Origin: Streptomyces sp. NBC_01296
GTDB taxonomy: Bacteria; Actinomycetota; Actinomycetes; Streptomycetales; Streptomycetaceae
DNA length: 64,000 nt
Assembly: GCF_035984415.1 (NCBI RefSeq)
Contig: NZ_CP130720.1
Location: 4,278,001-4,342,000, forward strand
Reading direction: 5' to 3'
Every line of letters starts with the position of its first letter. Position 1 is the stretch's first letter. Below, piece after piece: positions 15,398-24,560 of the stretch. The translations under genes were made by a program, and so were the position numbers. The notes below the pieces were generated by a model, which saw nothing but the letters and a program-made list of their open reading frames with translations, made no database searches and was not told the DNA's origin.

Positions 15398-16810
15398 GTG
15401 GTGAACGTGGGGGGCAAACAGCGTACGGAATTGAGCAGGATCACACTCGTCGGCGACCGCCGGCGCGTGGATCTCGTGCTGCCCGCGGACGAGCCCATCG
15501 GGCGGCTCCTGCCCGATGTCCTACGGCTGTTGGGCGACAAGGTCGGCGAGCGCCCGGCCGCCCGGCATCTGATCACCGCTGAGGGAACGGTTCTGCCGCA
15601 GGACGGGACCCTCGCGGGTGCCGCCGTGCCCGACGGCGCCGTGCTCCGGCTCGTCCGCGTGCACGACGCGCCCTCCGCGCCCGTCGTGCACGACGTCACC
15701 GACGAGCTCGCCGAGGACCTGGACGTACGCGCGTGGCGCTGGCGCTCCGAGGCCCGGCGGTGGACCTCGGGCCTGGCGGCGATCGTGCTGGCCGTGACCG
15801 CCGCCGTGCTCGCGCGCAGCAGCCAGGGCCCGGCCCCGGTGGCGGCCGCACTCGCGGTGGCGGCCGTGCTGGTCGCGGCCGTCGGCGCGGTCGCGGCCCG
15901 GATCGGCATCCGGGCCGGTCGGTCCGCGCAGCCGGGAAGCCGGGCGGGAGCCGAGGCGGAAGGCCAGGCAGCGCGCGACCTCGGCACCACCCTCCTGCTG
16001 ACCGGTGGCGCGCTCGGCGTGTTCGCCGCGTGGACCGCCGCCGACGCGCACGCCTGGTCCGGGCCCGCACGGCTCGCCGCCGTGGCCGGCGCGCTCACCG
16101 TGACACTCGCGCTCCTCGGGCTGTTCTCGCAGCTCGGCAGGGGCGGTCTGATCGGCGCCGGAGCCGTCGCCGTCACCACCGGAGTGTGGGAGGCCATCGC
16201 GGCATTCCAGGCCGACCCGGCGCGCCTCGGCTCCGTCATGGCCGTCGTCTCCCTCGTCGTCCTCGGCCTGCTGCCCCGCCTCGCGCTGATGGCGGCCGGG
16301 CTCACCGGGCTCGACGACCGCCGCTCGGGCGGCGCCTCCGTCAGCCGCCACGAGGTCGAGACCGCCCTGGCCGCCACCCACCGCGGGCTGGTCCTGGCCA
16401 CGGTCGCCGTCGCCGTGTCCGCCATGGCCGGCGGGCTGCTGGCCGTCACCTCGCCCTCGTGGTGGACGGTCCTGCTCGCGTCCGTGATGGTGGTCGTGCT
16501 GCTCTCCCGCTCGCGCGCCTTCCCCCTGATCGCCGAGGTCGTCACGCTGCTGGCCGCCGCCCTGGTGCTGCTCGTGCGCCTCGCGGTGCTGTGGATCGAC
16601 CACGTCCCCGGCACCCCTGCCGGTCCGCTGGCAGCGCTCTGCGGGGTGGCGATCGTGCCGCTCGCCGTGCTGTCGGTCCGGCTGCCGGAACACGTCTGCG
16701 TCCGGCTGCGGCGCGCCGTGGACCTCGTCGAGACCATCGGCGTGATCGCACTGTTCCCGCTCGCGGTCGGGGTGTTCGGCGTCTACGTACGTCTGCTCCA
16801 CCAGTTCTGA
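15398..16810 (+). CDS. eccD: Type VII secretion integral membrane protein EccD
   Basis: A 470-residue protein with the two-part EccD layout: an N-terminal ubiquitin-like domain (residues about 12-95, ELSRITLVGDRRRVDLVLPA.. LIGRLLPDVLRLLG) and eleven membrane helices from about residue 125 to the end. In mycobacteria EccD forms the membrane pore vestibule with EccB, C and E. The start is GTG 15398, 13 bases after the preceding stop. The next gene begins 17 bases after its stop, consistent with one operon. Confidence 0.9.
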   Translation: MVNVGGKQRTELSRITLVGDRRRVDLVLPADEPIGRLLPDVLRLLGDKVGERPAARHLITAEGTVLPQDGTLAGAAVPDGAVLRLVRVHDAPSAPVVHDVTDELAEDLDVRAWRWRSEARRWTSGLAAIVLAVTAAVLARSSQGPAPVAAALAVAAVLVAAVGAVAARIGIRAGRSAQPGSRAGAEAEGQAARDLGTTLLLTGGALGVFAAWTAADAHAWSGPARLAAVAGALTVTLALLGLFSQLGRGGLIGAGAVAVTTGVWEAIAAFQADPARLGSVMAVVSLVVLGLLPRLALMAAGLTGLDDRRSGGASVSRHEVETALAATHRGLVLATVAVAVSAMAGGLLAVTSPSWWTVLLASVMVVVLLSRSRAFPLIAEVVTLLAAALVLLVRLAVLWIDHVPGTPAGPLAALCGVAIVPLAVLSVRLPEHVCVRLRRAVDLVETIGVIALFPLAVGVFGVYVRLLHQF

Positions 16811-16827
16811 GCTCCAGGAGAGACCGC

Positions 16828-17979
16828 ATGCCCCAGGACGACTGGCAGGGCGACCTACTGCGCGACCTGCGCAACCTCACCAACGACCCCGGCGAACCGG
16901 GACCGCCCGGGGAGCAGGCCGGCCGGCCCCCGACCGCATCCGCCGACGCGCCTGCGCAGGCCGGCGCACCGGGCCCGGCCGCCGACGCCCACCCGGCGCC
17001 CACGCCCGCGCCTGCGCCCGCCCCCGCGCCCGCCCCCAGGCCCCTGCCCGCGCCCGTCACCATGGAGCTCCCGCTCCCCGACGAGCTGGTCAAGGGCAAG
17101 CCGCTCAGCGGCGACTCCGCCGCAAAGCGGACCTCCCGCTCGCTGCGCCGCCTCGTCGGTTCCTCCGCCAGCCGCGAGGTGGAGGAGGCGACCCGCGTCG
17201 CGCAGGCGCTGCAGCAGCCGCTCACCACCGGCCGACAGATCGTCGTCACCAGCATCCGCGGCGGCGCGGGCAAGACCACCGTCGCCGCGCTGCTCGGCCA
17301 CACCTACGCGCACTACCGTCAGGACCCCGTGCTGATGCTGGAGGCCGACCCGGCACTGGGCACCCTCCCGGCCAGGCTCGGCGTCACCAAGGTGCGCTGG
17401 ACGACGAGTGACGTCGCGCAGCTCATCGACCCGTCGATGCAGCTCACCGACGTCGTCGGCTACCTCGTCCAGCTGCCCGACCGGGGCTGGCTCCTGCCCG
17501 GCAGCCAGGGCCGGGTGGGCAACCGGCTGGAACTGGAGGAGTACCGCACGGTGATGGTCGCGCTGCGCCGCTACTTCGGCGTCACCGTCGTCGACTGCGA
17601 CACCCTCCCGAGCGAACTGTCCCGCACCGCCTTGTCGGCGGCCCAGGCCCGCGTGCTGGTCACCCCCGCCACCGCCGAGGGCATCACCGGTACCCGATCG
17701 GTGCTGGACTGGATGGCGTCGCTGTCGCGCCCCAGGATGCTGGAGAGAACCGTGGTCGTCGTCTCCCCGTCGTCCCCGCACATGACCCTCGATGCCACCG
17801 CGGCGCGAGAGCACCTCCGGCTCGACGGCGTGAAGGTACTGATGCTCCCCTACGACCGGCACCTCGCCACCGGGGGCCCGATCCGCACCGACCTGCTCGG
17901 CCAGGTCACGCGCGAGGCCGTCACCGAGCTTGCCGCCGAAGTCCTCACCCGAGCCATGAGCAGGCGAAGCAACCGATGA
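16828..17979 (+). CDS. MinD/ParA-like ATPase of the type VII secretion locus
   Basis: A 383-residue protein. Residues 1-75 are an Ala/Pro-rich disordered region with (PA)n runs; residues about 135-375 are a SIMIBI P-loop ATPase with a Walker A SIRGGAGKTT near residue 142 and a MinD-like Walker A' segment (MLEADPALGTLPARLG). Homologues are found in actinobacterial ESX loci (EspI-like) and are thought to regulate or position the secretion apparatus. ATG 16828 follows AGGAG. Its stop overlaps the eccC start (ATGA, 17976-17979). Confidence 0.85.
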   Translation: MPQDDWQGDLLRDLRNLTNDPGEPGPPGEQAGRPPTASADAPAQAGAPGPAADAHPAPTPAPAPAPAPAPRPLPAPVTMELPLPDELVKGKPLSGDSAAKRTSRSLRRLVGSSASREVEEATRVAQALQQPLTTGRQIVVTSIRGGAGKTTVAALLGHTYAHYRQDPVLMLEADPALGTLPARLGVTKVRWTTSDVAQLIDPSMQLTDVVGYLVQLPDRGWLLPGSQGRVGNRLELEEYRTVMVALRRYFGVTVVDCDTLPSELSRTALSAAQARVLVTPATAEGITGTRSVLDWMASLSRPRMLERTVVVVSPSSPHMTLDATAAREHLRLDGVKVLMLPYDRHLATGGPIRTDLLGQVTREAVTELAAEVLTRAMSRRSNR

Positions 17980-20900
17980 GCACCCGCATAGTCCACCGCC
18001 CCGCCCGCACCACCCGGCCGCTGCCCACCCCCGAGGCGCGCACCATCGAGCCGCCGCCCAACCTGCCCGAGGGCAAGACCGGCGGCGCCCTGCACACCCT
18101 CATGCCCATTGCCGGCGTGATGAGTTCCGTCGTGATGATGACGATGGTGCGCAACAGCCAGTTCGCCGGACTCGGCGCGATCGTGCTCCTCGTCACCGTC
18201 ATCGGCTCGGTCGGCATGCTGCTGTCCCAGCGGGGCAAGGCCCAGCGCACCCGGCGCCAGCAGCGCGAGCGCTACCTGGAGTACCTGGAGGAGCTCCGCG
18301 AGGAGCTGGGCGCCGAGGAGCGCGAGCGCCGCGAGACGGCCCGGGTCCTCGACCCGCCGCCCGAGGCGCTCTACGACATCGTGCGCGACCCCGCGCGGCT
18401 GTGGGAGCGGCGCCGCCGCGACAGCGACTTCCTGCGGATGCGCGTGGGCACCGGTCGGATGCCCGTACGCCCCCTGGTCATCGGCGAGCAGGGCGGCAGC
18501 GTCCTCACCCCGCCCGACCGGTTCATGCTCAACGAGGCCGGGGCGCTGACGAATCGATTCTCCTCAGCCACCGACCTGCCCCTGACCATCCCCCTCGACC
18601 GCGCCGGCAACATCAGCGTCGTCGGCGACCGCGAGGGCGTCCTGCGCGTCGTACGCGCCCTGCTCACGCAGACCGCGGTCGCCCACGCCCCCGACGACGT
18701 CGCCCTCGCCCTCGCCTGCCCCGGCGACCGCATGACCGACTGGGCCTGGGCCAAGTGGCTGCCCCACATCCTCGACCCCGACGAGCACGACGGGCCCGTC
18801 AGCGCCCGCCGCATCGCCCCGGCGCTGGCCCCACTCGCCCGGCTCATGAGCCGGGACCTGCGCACCCGCGCCTCCTACGCCGCCGAGGTGCGGCGCGGCC
18901 TGTCCGGCAAGGACGCCCTGGAGATGACCGACCGGCTGCTGATCGTCAGCGACGAGTACGGTGACGACGCGCGCGAGCTGCCCCGCCCCGACGACGCCGT
19001 GAGCCTGCGGGACATGGGCGTCACCGTGCTGCACCTGGTGGCCGAGCGGGTGCAGGAGCCCGGCCAGGTCTCCCTGCGCATCACCGTCGACGGCGACCGG
19101 GTCCACATCGAGGACCTGCGCCCCGCCGAGCCCGTCACCGCCGACGGCACCGCCGACCAGGCCACCGCCCCCGGCGCCGAGGGCCTCGCCCGCCTGCTGG
19201 CCCCGCTGCGGCTGTCCCCCGAGTCCCTCGTCGACGCCCCGCTCTCCGGCCCCGTCGACTTCGCCGAGATGCTCGGCGTCGAGGACCCGGCCGCCCTGGA
19301 CGTCAAGGAACTGTGGCGGCCCCGCGGCGAACGCGCCTTCCTGCGCGTACCGATCGGCATCAGCGACTCCCGCCAGCCGGTCCTGCTCGACCTGAAGGAA
19401 TCCTCCGAACTCGGCATGGGCCCGCACGGCCTGTGCGTCGGCGCCACCGGCTCGGGCAAGAGCGAGCTGCTGCGCACGCTGGTGCTGGCGCTCGTCGCCT
19501 CGCACCCGCCGGAGGACCTCGCCATGGTCCTCGTCGACTACAAGGGCGGCGCCACCTTCGCCCCCTTCGCCGGCCTGCCGCACGTCGCCGGCGTCATCAC
19601 CAACCTGGAGAACCAGGCCGGTCTCGTCGAGCGCGTCCACTCCTCCCTCGCCGGCGAGGTGAAGCGCCGCCAGCAGGTCCTCAAGGACGCCGGCAACATC
19701 GCCGACATCGGGCACTACGCCGCGCTGCGCGAGACCCGCCCCGACCTCGATCCGCTGCCGCACCTCTTCGTCGTCATCGACGAGTTCGGTGAACTCCTCA
19801 CCGCCAAACCCGACTTCATCGACCTGTTCCTGTCCATCGGCCGCATCGGCCGCTCCATCGGCGTCCACCTGCTGCTCTCCAGCCAGCGCATCGAGGGCGG
19901 CAAGCTCAAGGGCCTGGACACGTACCTCTCGTACCGGCTCGGCCTGCGCACCTTCTCCGCCGACGAGTCCCGTACGGTGCTGGACACCACCGACGCCTTC
20001 CACCTGCCGCCCATCCCCGGTTTCGGCTACCTCAAGGTCGACACCAGCGCGTACGAGCGGTTCAAGGCCAGCTTCGTCTCCGGCCCCTACCACGGCCCGG
20101 TCGCCCGGGACCTCGAGGACAAGGGCCCGGCCGTACACCCCTACCCGGAGTTCAACACCCTCGGCGAGCCCGAGACGAGCCCCGGCGAGGGCCAGCCGGC
20201 CATGCGCCACCGCAACCCCGGGCCGACCGTCATGTCCGTCGTCGTCGACCAACTCCGTGACGCGGCCCGGCCCACCCGTGCCATCTGGCTGCCGCCGCTG
20301 CCCCGGGCCATCGCCCTGGACGCCTCGGCAGGTCCGCTCCGGGCCGGCGAGCGCGGCATCCAGCTGGCCGTCCGGCCGGGCCCGCTCAAGGTGCCGCTCG
20401 GCCTCCTCGACGACCCGGCCAAGCAGTGGCAGGGGCAGTGGGTCCTCGACCTCACCGTCGCCGGCGGCCACGCCGCCGTCATCGGAGGCCCCCAGTCCGG
20501 CAAGACCACCCTGCTGCGCACCCTGGCGCTGTCCCTCGCCATGACGCACACGCCGCGCGAGGTCGGCATCTACGGCCTCGACCTCATCGGCGGCGGCCTC
20601 GCCGCCCTTACCGGGCTCCCGCACGTCGGCGGCATCGCCGGCCGCGCCGACCGCGAACGCGCCGCCCGTACGATCGAAGAGATCCGCGGCATGCTCGCCG
20701 ACCGCGAGGAGCTGTTCCGCGAACACGGCATCGACTCCGTCGAGCGGCTGCGCGAACTGCGCGCCGAAGGCCGGCTCCCCGAGCTGTCCTCGACCGAGAT
20801 CGTGCTCCTCATCGACGGATTCGGCGCCCTGCGCGACGACTTCGACGAGATCGAGGACGCGGTCACCGACCTGCTCAAGCGCGGTGGCGGCTACGGCATC

Positions 20901-21980
20901 CACGTCGTCGCGGGCATGCTGCGCTGGAACGACGTACGCATCGCCACCCAGTCCCTGTTCGGCACCCGCGTCGAGCTGCGCCTGAACGACCCCGGCGACT
21001 CCAGCATCGACCGCAAGCTCGCCGAGACCCTGGCCCCGGACGAGAAGGGCCGCGTCCTGACCGACGGCAAGCTCTTCGCCCAGACGGCGCTGCCCCGCAT
21101 CGACTCCCTCGCCTCGACCGCCGAGCTGGGCCCGGCCGTCGAACAGGCGGCCCTGGTGATCCGCTCGTCCTGGTCCGGCGACGGCGCCCAGCGGATCAGG
21201 GTCCTGCCCACCCGCATCCCCGCCGCCTCCCTGCCGTCCGTGACGGCCGAACCCAACCGGGTGCCGCTCGGACTGGACCAGACGGCCCTCGCGCCCGTCC
21301 TGCTCGACCTGTTCAAGCGCGACCAGCACCTGATCATCCTGGGCGACAGCGAGTGCGGGAAGACCAACCTGCTGCGCCTGGTCACCCAGGGGCTCATGGA
21401 CCGCTACTCCGACGAGGAGATCGTCTTCGCGGTCATGGACCCGCGCCGGGGCCTGCGCAGGCTGGTCCCCGAGGAGTACCGCGGCGGTTACGCCCACAAC
21501 TCCCGGCTGTGCGGTGCGCTGGCCACCGGTATCGCCGCCGAGCTCGAGAAGCGCATGCCCGACGACCTCGCCTCCCAGGACGCCCTCGCGTCCGGCACCT
21601 GGTACTCGGGTCCGCGCATCGTCATCCTCATCGACGACTACGACGTCCTCACCAGCGGCGGCCAGCAACCGCTCGCGCCGTTCGTGCCGTTCATCCCCTC
21701 CGCGCAGGACATCGGCCTGCACTTCGTCGTCACCCGCAGGGTGGCGGGAGCCTCGCGGGCGCTGTACGAGCCGTTCATGATGACGCTCCGCGAGAGCGGT
21801 ACGACGGCGGTCGTCATGACCGGCGACCGGCAGGAGGGCCAGCTGTTCCCCGGCGTGTACGCGAACAGCCAGCCGCCCGGGCGCGGCACGCTCGTGCGCC
21901 GGGGCGAGCCGACCCGGCTGGTCCAGACGGCGCTCGCCGCCGCGGACGGCGACACCGAAACTCCGGCCGACCACGCATGA
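17976..21980 (+). CDS. eccC: Type VII secretion motor ATPase EccC
   Basis: A 1334-residue FtsK/SpoIIIE-type ATPase of full fused EccCa-EccCb length. Two membrane helices occur near residues 35-85 (MSSVVMMTMVRNSQF.. AIVLLVTVIGSVG). Three ATPase domains follow with P-loops GATGSGKSELL (about residue 488), GGPQSGKTTLL (about 837) and GDSECGKTNLL (about 1122). Walker B in domain 1 is intact (LFVVIDEFGEL); in domain 2 it is VLLIDGFGAL, without the usual catalytic acidic pair; in domain 3 it is VILIDDYDVL. EccC drives substrate export and binds WXG100 signals. It is translationally coupled to the upstream ATPase. Confidence 0.95.
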   Translation: MSTRIVHRPARTTRPLPTPEARTIEPPPNLPEGKTGGALHTLMPIAGVMSSVVMMTMVRNSQFAGLGAIVLLVTVIGSVGMLLSQRGKAQRTRRQQRERYLEYLEELREELGAEERERRETARVLDPPPEALYDIVRDPARLWERRRRDSDFLRMRVGTGRMPVRPLVIGEQGGSVLTPPDRFMLNEAGALTNRFSSATDLPLTIPLDRAGNISVVGDREGVLRVVRALLTQTAVAHAPDDVALALACPGDRMTDWAWAKWLPHILDPDEHDGPVSARRIAPALAPLARLMSRDLRTRASYAAEVRRGLSGKDALEMTDRLLIVSDEYGDDARELPRPDDAVSLRDMGVTVLHLVAERVQEPGQVSLRITVDGDRVHIEDLRPAEPVTADGTADQATAPGAEGLARLLAPLRLSPESLVDAPLSGPVDFAEMLGVEDPAALDVKELWRPRGERAFLRVPIGISDSRQPVLLDLKESSELGMGPHGLCVGATGSGKSELLRTLVLALVASHPPEDLAMVLVDYKGGATFAPFAGLPHVAGVITNLENQAGLVERVHSSLAGEVKRRQQVLKDAGNIADIGHYAALRETRPDLDPLPHLFVVIDEFGELLTAKPDFIDLFLSIGRIGRSIGVHLLLSSQRIEGGKLKGLDTYLSYRLGLRTFSADESRTVLDTTDAFHLPPIPGFGYLKVDTSAYERFKASFVSGPYHGPVARDLEDKGPAVHPYPEFNTLGEPETSPGEGQPAMRHRNPGPTVMSVVVDQLRDAARPTRAIWLPPLPRAIALDASAGPLRAGERGIQLAVRPGPLKVPLGLLDDPAKQWQGQWVLDLTVAGGHAAVIGGPQSGKTTLLRTLALSLAMTHTPREVGIYGLDLIGGGLAALTGLPHVGGIAGRADRERAARTIEEIRGMLADREELFREHGIDSVERLRELRAEGRLPELSSTEIVLLIDGFGALRDDFDEIEDAVTDLLKRGGGYGIHVVAGMLRWNDVRIATQSLFGTRVELRLNDPGDSSIDRKLAETLAPDEKGRVLTDGKLFAQTALPRIDSLASTAELGPAVEQAALVIRSSWSGDGAQRIRVLPTRIPAASLPSVTAEPNRVPLGLDQTALAPVLLDLFKRDQHLIILGDSECGKTNLLRLVTQGLMDRYSDEEIVFAVMDPRRGLRRLVPEEYRGGYAHNSRLCGALATGIAAELEKRMPDDLASQDALASGTWYSGPRIVILIDDYDVLTSGGQQPLAPFVPFIPSAQDIGLHFVVTRRVAGASRALYEPFMMTLRESGTTAVVMTGDRQEGQLFPGVYANSQPPGRGTLVRRGEPTRLVQTALAAADGDTETPADHA

Positions 21981-21996
21981 CCAGGGGGAACACCGT

Positions 21997-23424
21997 ATGA
22001 CCAAGGACGTGATCGCGCTCACCGAGCGCATGCCGGACGCCCTGAGCATCCTGGCGGGCCTGCTCGCCGGCGGCCCGGACCTGACGATCGGGACCACCGG
22101 CGAGGGCGCCGTGATCCAGCTGTGCGACGCCGAGGGCCGGCCGCTCGTCTCGATCGAGGCGCCGCTGATGCTCCAGGTGCCGGGCGAGGCGGCCCGGCTG
22201 CTGGGGCCCGGCGCCGAGCCGTCCGGCGACGGCCCGGCGTGGTGGATCGAGGCCCGCGCCACCACGGGCCTCCCCCAGGCCGAACAGCTTGCGGGTGCCT
22301 TCGCGGCCCGTCTGACCATGCTTCTGGGCGGCCGGGTCTGGCCGCCGGACGCCCCCGGGACCGTCGGCGCGGCACGCCCGGTCGACGTCGCGGGCATCAC
22401 GGCCGTACCGGTGCCCGCCGCTGCCCAGCCGGCCGTCGACATGCTCACCGACGAGGCCGCCGTCGTCCTCCAGGACCGCCCGGTCGTTCCCATGACGAGC
22501 TGGCTCTCCGAGGCGCTGCGGGCCACCGTGGAGAGCGACCGGTCCCTGCAGATCGTCACCCCGCCGCACTGCCGGCTCTCCCTGCCCACCCGCATGCTGC
22601 TGCAGACCGTGCCCTCGCGCTGGGTGGTGCAGGACGAGCGGTGCGGCTACTACGACGGGCTGACCGGCGCGGTGCTGCGCTGGCAGGACGGCGCCTTCTC
22701 CCCGGACCGGGACGAGAACGGCGAGTCCCCGGTGGCGGACGCCTTCACAGAGGTCCGGCCCAGCGGCGAGCGTCAGCTCATCGTCTCCTTCCGTACCCTG
22801 CACCAGCCCGAGGCGGACCTCGTCCTCGGCGGTGGGCTGGAAGCGGCATACCGGGCGCTGACCGGCGGCCCGCCGGCCGGCTGGGGGACGTCGGAGCCGG
22901 CCGGTCTGCCCTGGTCGCGGCGGCAGCTGACCGACCTGGCGTACGAGCGCGCCCCCCAGCCCACCTGGACGGTGGTCGTCGGCCCCCCGGACCGGCCGGC
23001 CGTCGCCACCCTGCGCGTGATCCGCACGGCGGAGGGGGTGGAGGAGGACGTCACCCTCACGGTGGGCTACGGCCCCGGTGAGGAGCGGCCCCTGGAGGCA
23101 CTGCCGGAGCTGGCCGGCGAGCTGGTGACCCGGCACGGGCTCAAGACCATGATGTGCCAGCTGCGCGAGGCACGCCGGGACCTGAGCGCCCCGCCCCGCT
23201 TCGAGCACCCGCCGCTGCCGTACGCCTTCGTACTGGGCCCCGCGGAGGTCCGGGAGGCAGGGCGCGAGACCGCGAGCAGGACGCCGCTGAGTCAACGCCC
23301 GGTGCAGCTGGGCCCCAGCGCCCGGCCGGGCTACTACTACGCGCTCGGCGACGGCGAGACCGCCGAGAGCTGGACCGCCCTCGAACAGCTCGTACGTCAT
23401 CTGCGCGGGGCTCCGCCCCTCTAG
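21997..23424 (+). CDS. T7SS-associated protein (DUF6177-like)
   Basis: A 475-residue protein starting MTKDVIALTERMPDALSILA. The N-terminal segment DVIALTERMPDA..LLAGLLAGGPDL and the central WLSEALR..R.LQIVTP..CRLSLPTR match my memory of DUF6177, a family confined to actinobacterial type VII secretion loci and always next to eccC. There are no membrane segments or recognised catalytic motifs. The start lies 16 bases after the eccC stop, preceded by AGGGGG, so it ends the secretion operon. It is probably a cytoplasmic accessory factor; its mechanism is unknown. Confidence 0.75.
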   Translation: MTKDVIALTERMPDALSILAGLLAGGPDLTIGTTGEGAVIQLCDAEGRPLVSIEAPLMLQVPGEAARLLGPGAEPSGDGPAWWIEARATTGLPQAEQLAGAFAARLTMLLGGRVWPPDAPGTVGAARPVDVAGITAVPVPAAAQPAVDMLTDEAAVVLQDRPVVPMTSWLSEALRATVESDRSLQIVTPPHCRLSLPTRMLLQTVPSRWVVQDERCGYYDGLTGAVLRWQDGAFSPDRDENGESPVADAFTEVRPSGERQLIVSFRTLHQPEADLVLGGGLEAAYRALTGGPPAGWGTSEPAGLPWSRRQLTDLAYERAPQPTWTVVVGPPDRPAVATLRVIRTAEGVEEDVTLTVGYGPGEERPLEALPELAGELVTRHGLKTMMCQLREARRDLSAPPRFEHPPLPYAFVLGPAEVREAGRETASRTPLSQRPVQLGPSARPGYYYALGDGETAESWTALEQLVRHLRGAPPL

Positions 23425-23472
23425 GGGGTGTCGTGGTGGCCCGCCGGTGGCACGAGGGCTGGGGAACGTGCC

Positions 23473-23688
23473 TCAGCTCTGTGCGGTGTCGTCGCCCGTC
23501 TGCCCGGCGTCCTCGGCGGCGCCGGCCTTCTCGCGCATCTTGCGCACCAGCTCCGCCTTCTGGTCGGCGGCGCCCCGGCGGTCGAGGTTGCGGTGCGGAC
23601 CGTTGTTCTGCCGTTCGGCGCGGGACTGCCTCTTGCGCTGGCCGCCGCCTTGGCCCACGGGGTTGTTGATGTTCTTGCTCACGGTCAT
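23473..23688 (-). CDS. DUF6243 small basic protein
   Basis: A 71-residue, strongly basic protein that begins MTVSKNINNPVGQGGGQRKR and contains SRAERQNNGPHRNLDRRGAADQKAELVRKMREKA. The NNPVGQGGGQRKRxSRAERQNNGPHRNLDRxGAADQKxELV pattern is characteristic of DUF6243 in streptomycetes. It is probably a cytoplasmic nucleic-acid- or ribosome-associated protein, but no function is known. It is monocistronic and convergent with the T7SS operon end. Confidence 0.88.
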   Translation of the reverse strand: MTVSKNINNPVGQGGGQRKRQSRAERQNNGPHRNLDRRGAADQKAELVRKMREKAGAAEDAGQTGDDTAQS

Positions 23689-23870
23689 GGGTTCTCCCGG
23701 TCATGATGTGCAGTGATCTACGGATTCAACGGTGGGGGACGGGCGCGGCGACGTCGAAGGACGTCAGCAGGGGCCCGTCACGCTCTCACTCGTAAATCGG
23801 GGTCTGGAAGAACATGACAAAGACGGTACCCGGTTCCGTCGGCCGCGCTCACCAAGATTTTCGTGCCCGC

Positions 23871-24560
23871 TCAGTCTCCGGGCACCACGAGCCCTGACTC
23901 GTACGCCACGATCACGAGCTGCGCCCGGTCGCGCACCCCCAGTTTGCCCATGATCCGACTCACATGGGTCTTCGCGGTGAGGGGGCTCAGGGCCAGCGCG
24001 TCGGCGATCTCCGTGTTGTTGAGGCCCCGGGCCACGAGGGTGAGGACTTCCCGTTCCCGGCCGGAGAGCGGGTCGAGGGCGGCGGGGGCCGGGGCGGAAC
24101 TCGGGGTGCGCAGGACCCGGGCGATCAGTCGGGCCGTCGGGCCCGGTGAGAGGAGCGACTCGCCGCCGGCCACCGTGCGGATGGCGGCCAGGAGTTCGGC
24201 CGGCCTGGTGTCCTTCACGAGGAAGCCGGAGGCCCCGGACCGCAGCGCTTCGACCACGTTCTCGTCGGTGTCGTACGTCGTGAGGACCAGGACCTTCACC
24301 CCGGCCAGGTCCTCGGTGGAGGCGATCAGCCGGGTCGCCTCGATGCCGTCGGTGCCCGGCATCCTGATGTCCATGACGACCACGTCGACCCGCTCGGCGC
24401 GGGCCAGTTCCACGGCCTCCCGCCCGTTGCCGGCCTGTCCGACGACCGTCATGTCGGGAGCCGATTCGACGAGCATCGTGAAGGCCGCCCGTACGAGCGT
24501 CTGGTCGTCGGCGAGCAGCACCCGGATGACGCGGTCCTGACCTTCGGGTGGCGTGGTCAC
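23871..24560 (-). CDS. NarL/LuxR-type response regulator
   Basis: A 229-residue response regulator. Residues about 11-125 are the receiver domain with DD at 18-19, phospho-acceptor Asp64 in VVMDIRMPG and the conserved Lys in FLVKD; residues about 162-225 are a LuxR HTH (LSGREREVLTLVARGLNNTEIADAL..TAKTHVSRIMGKL). The gene starts with GTG overlapping the kinase stop (GTGA) and forms a minus-strand operon with the kinase and the MMPL transporter. A palindrome at 28059-28074 is its most likely target. Confidence 0.95.
   Translation of the reverse strand: MTTPPEGQDRVIRVLLADDQTLVRAAFTMLVESAPDMTVVGQAGNGREAVELARAERVDVVVMDIRMPGTDGIEATRLIASTEDLAGVKVLVLTTYDTDENVVEALRSGASGFLVKDTRPAELLAAIRTVAGGESLLSPGPTARLIARVLRTPSSAPAPAALDPLSGREREVLTLVARGLNNTEIADALALSPLTAKTHVSRIMGKLGVRDRAQLVIVAYESGLVVPGD

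Noticed and set aside
18564..22595. A 1343-codon reading frame on the minus strand opposite eccC
   Set aside because: It is the antisense shadow of high-GC3 eccC and the gene after it. It has no family resemblance and its composition (Gly, Val, Ala, Asp runs) is typical of antisense frames in G+C-rich DNA.
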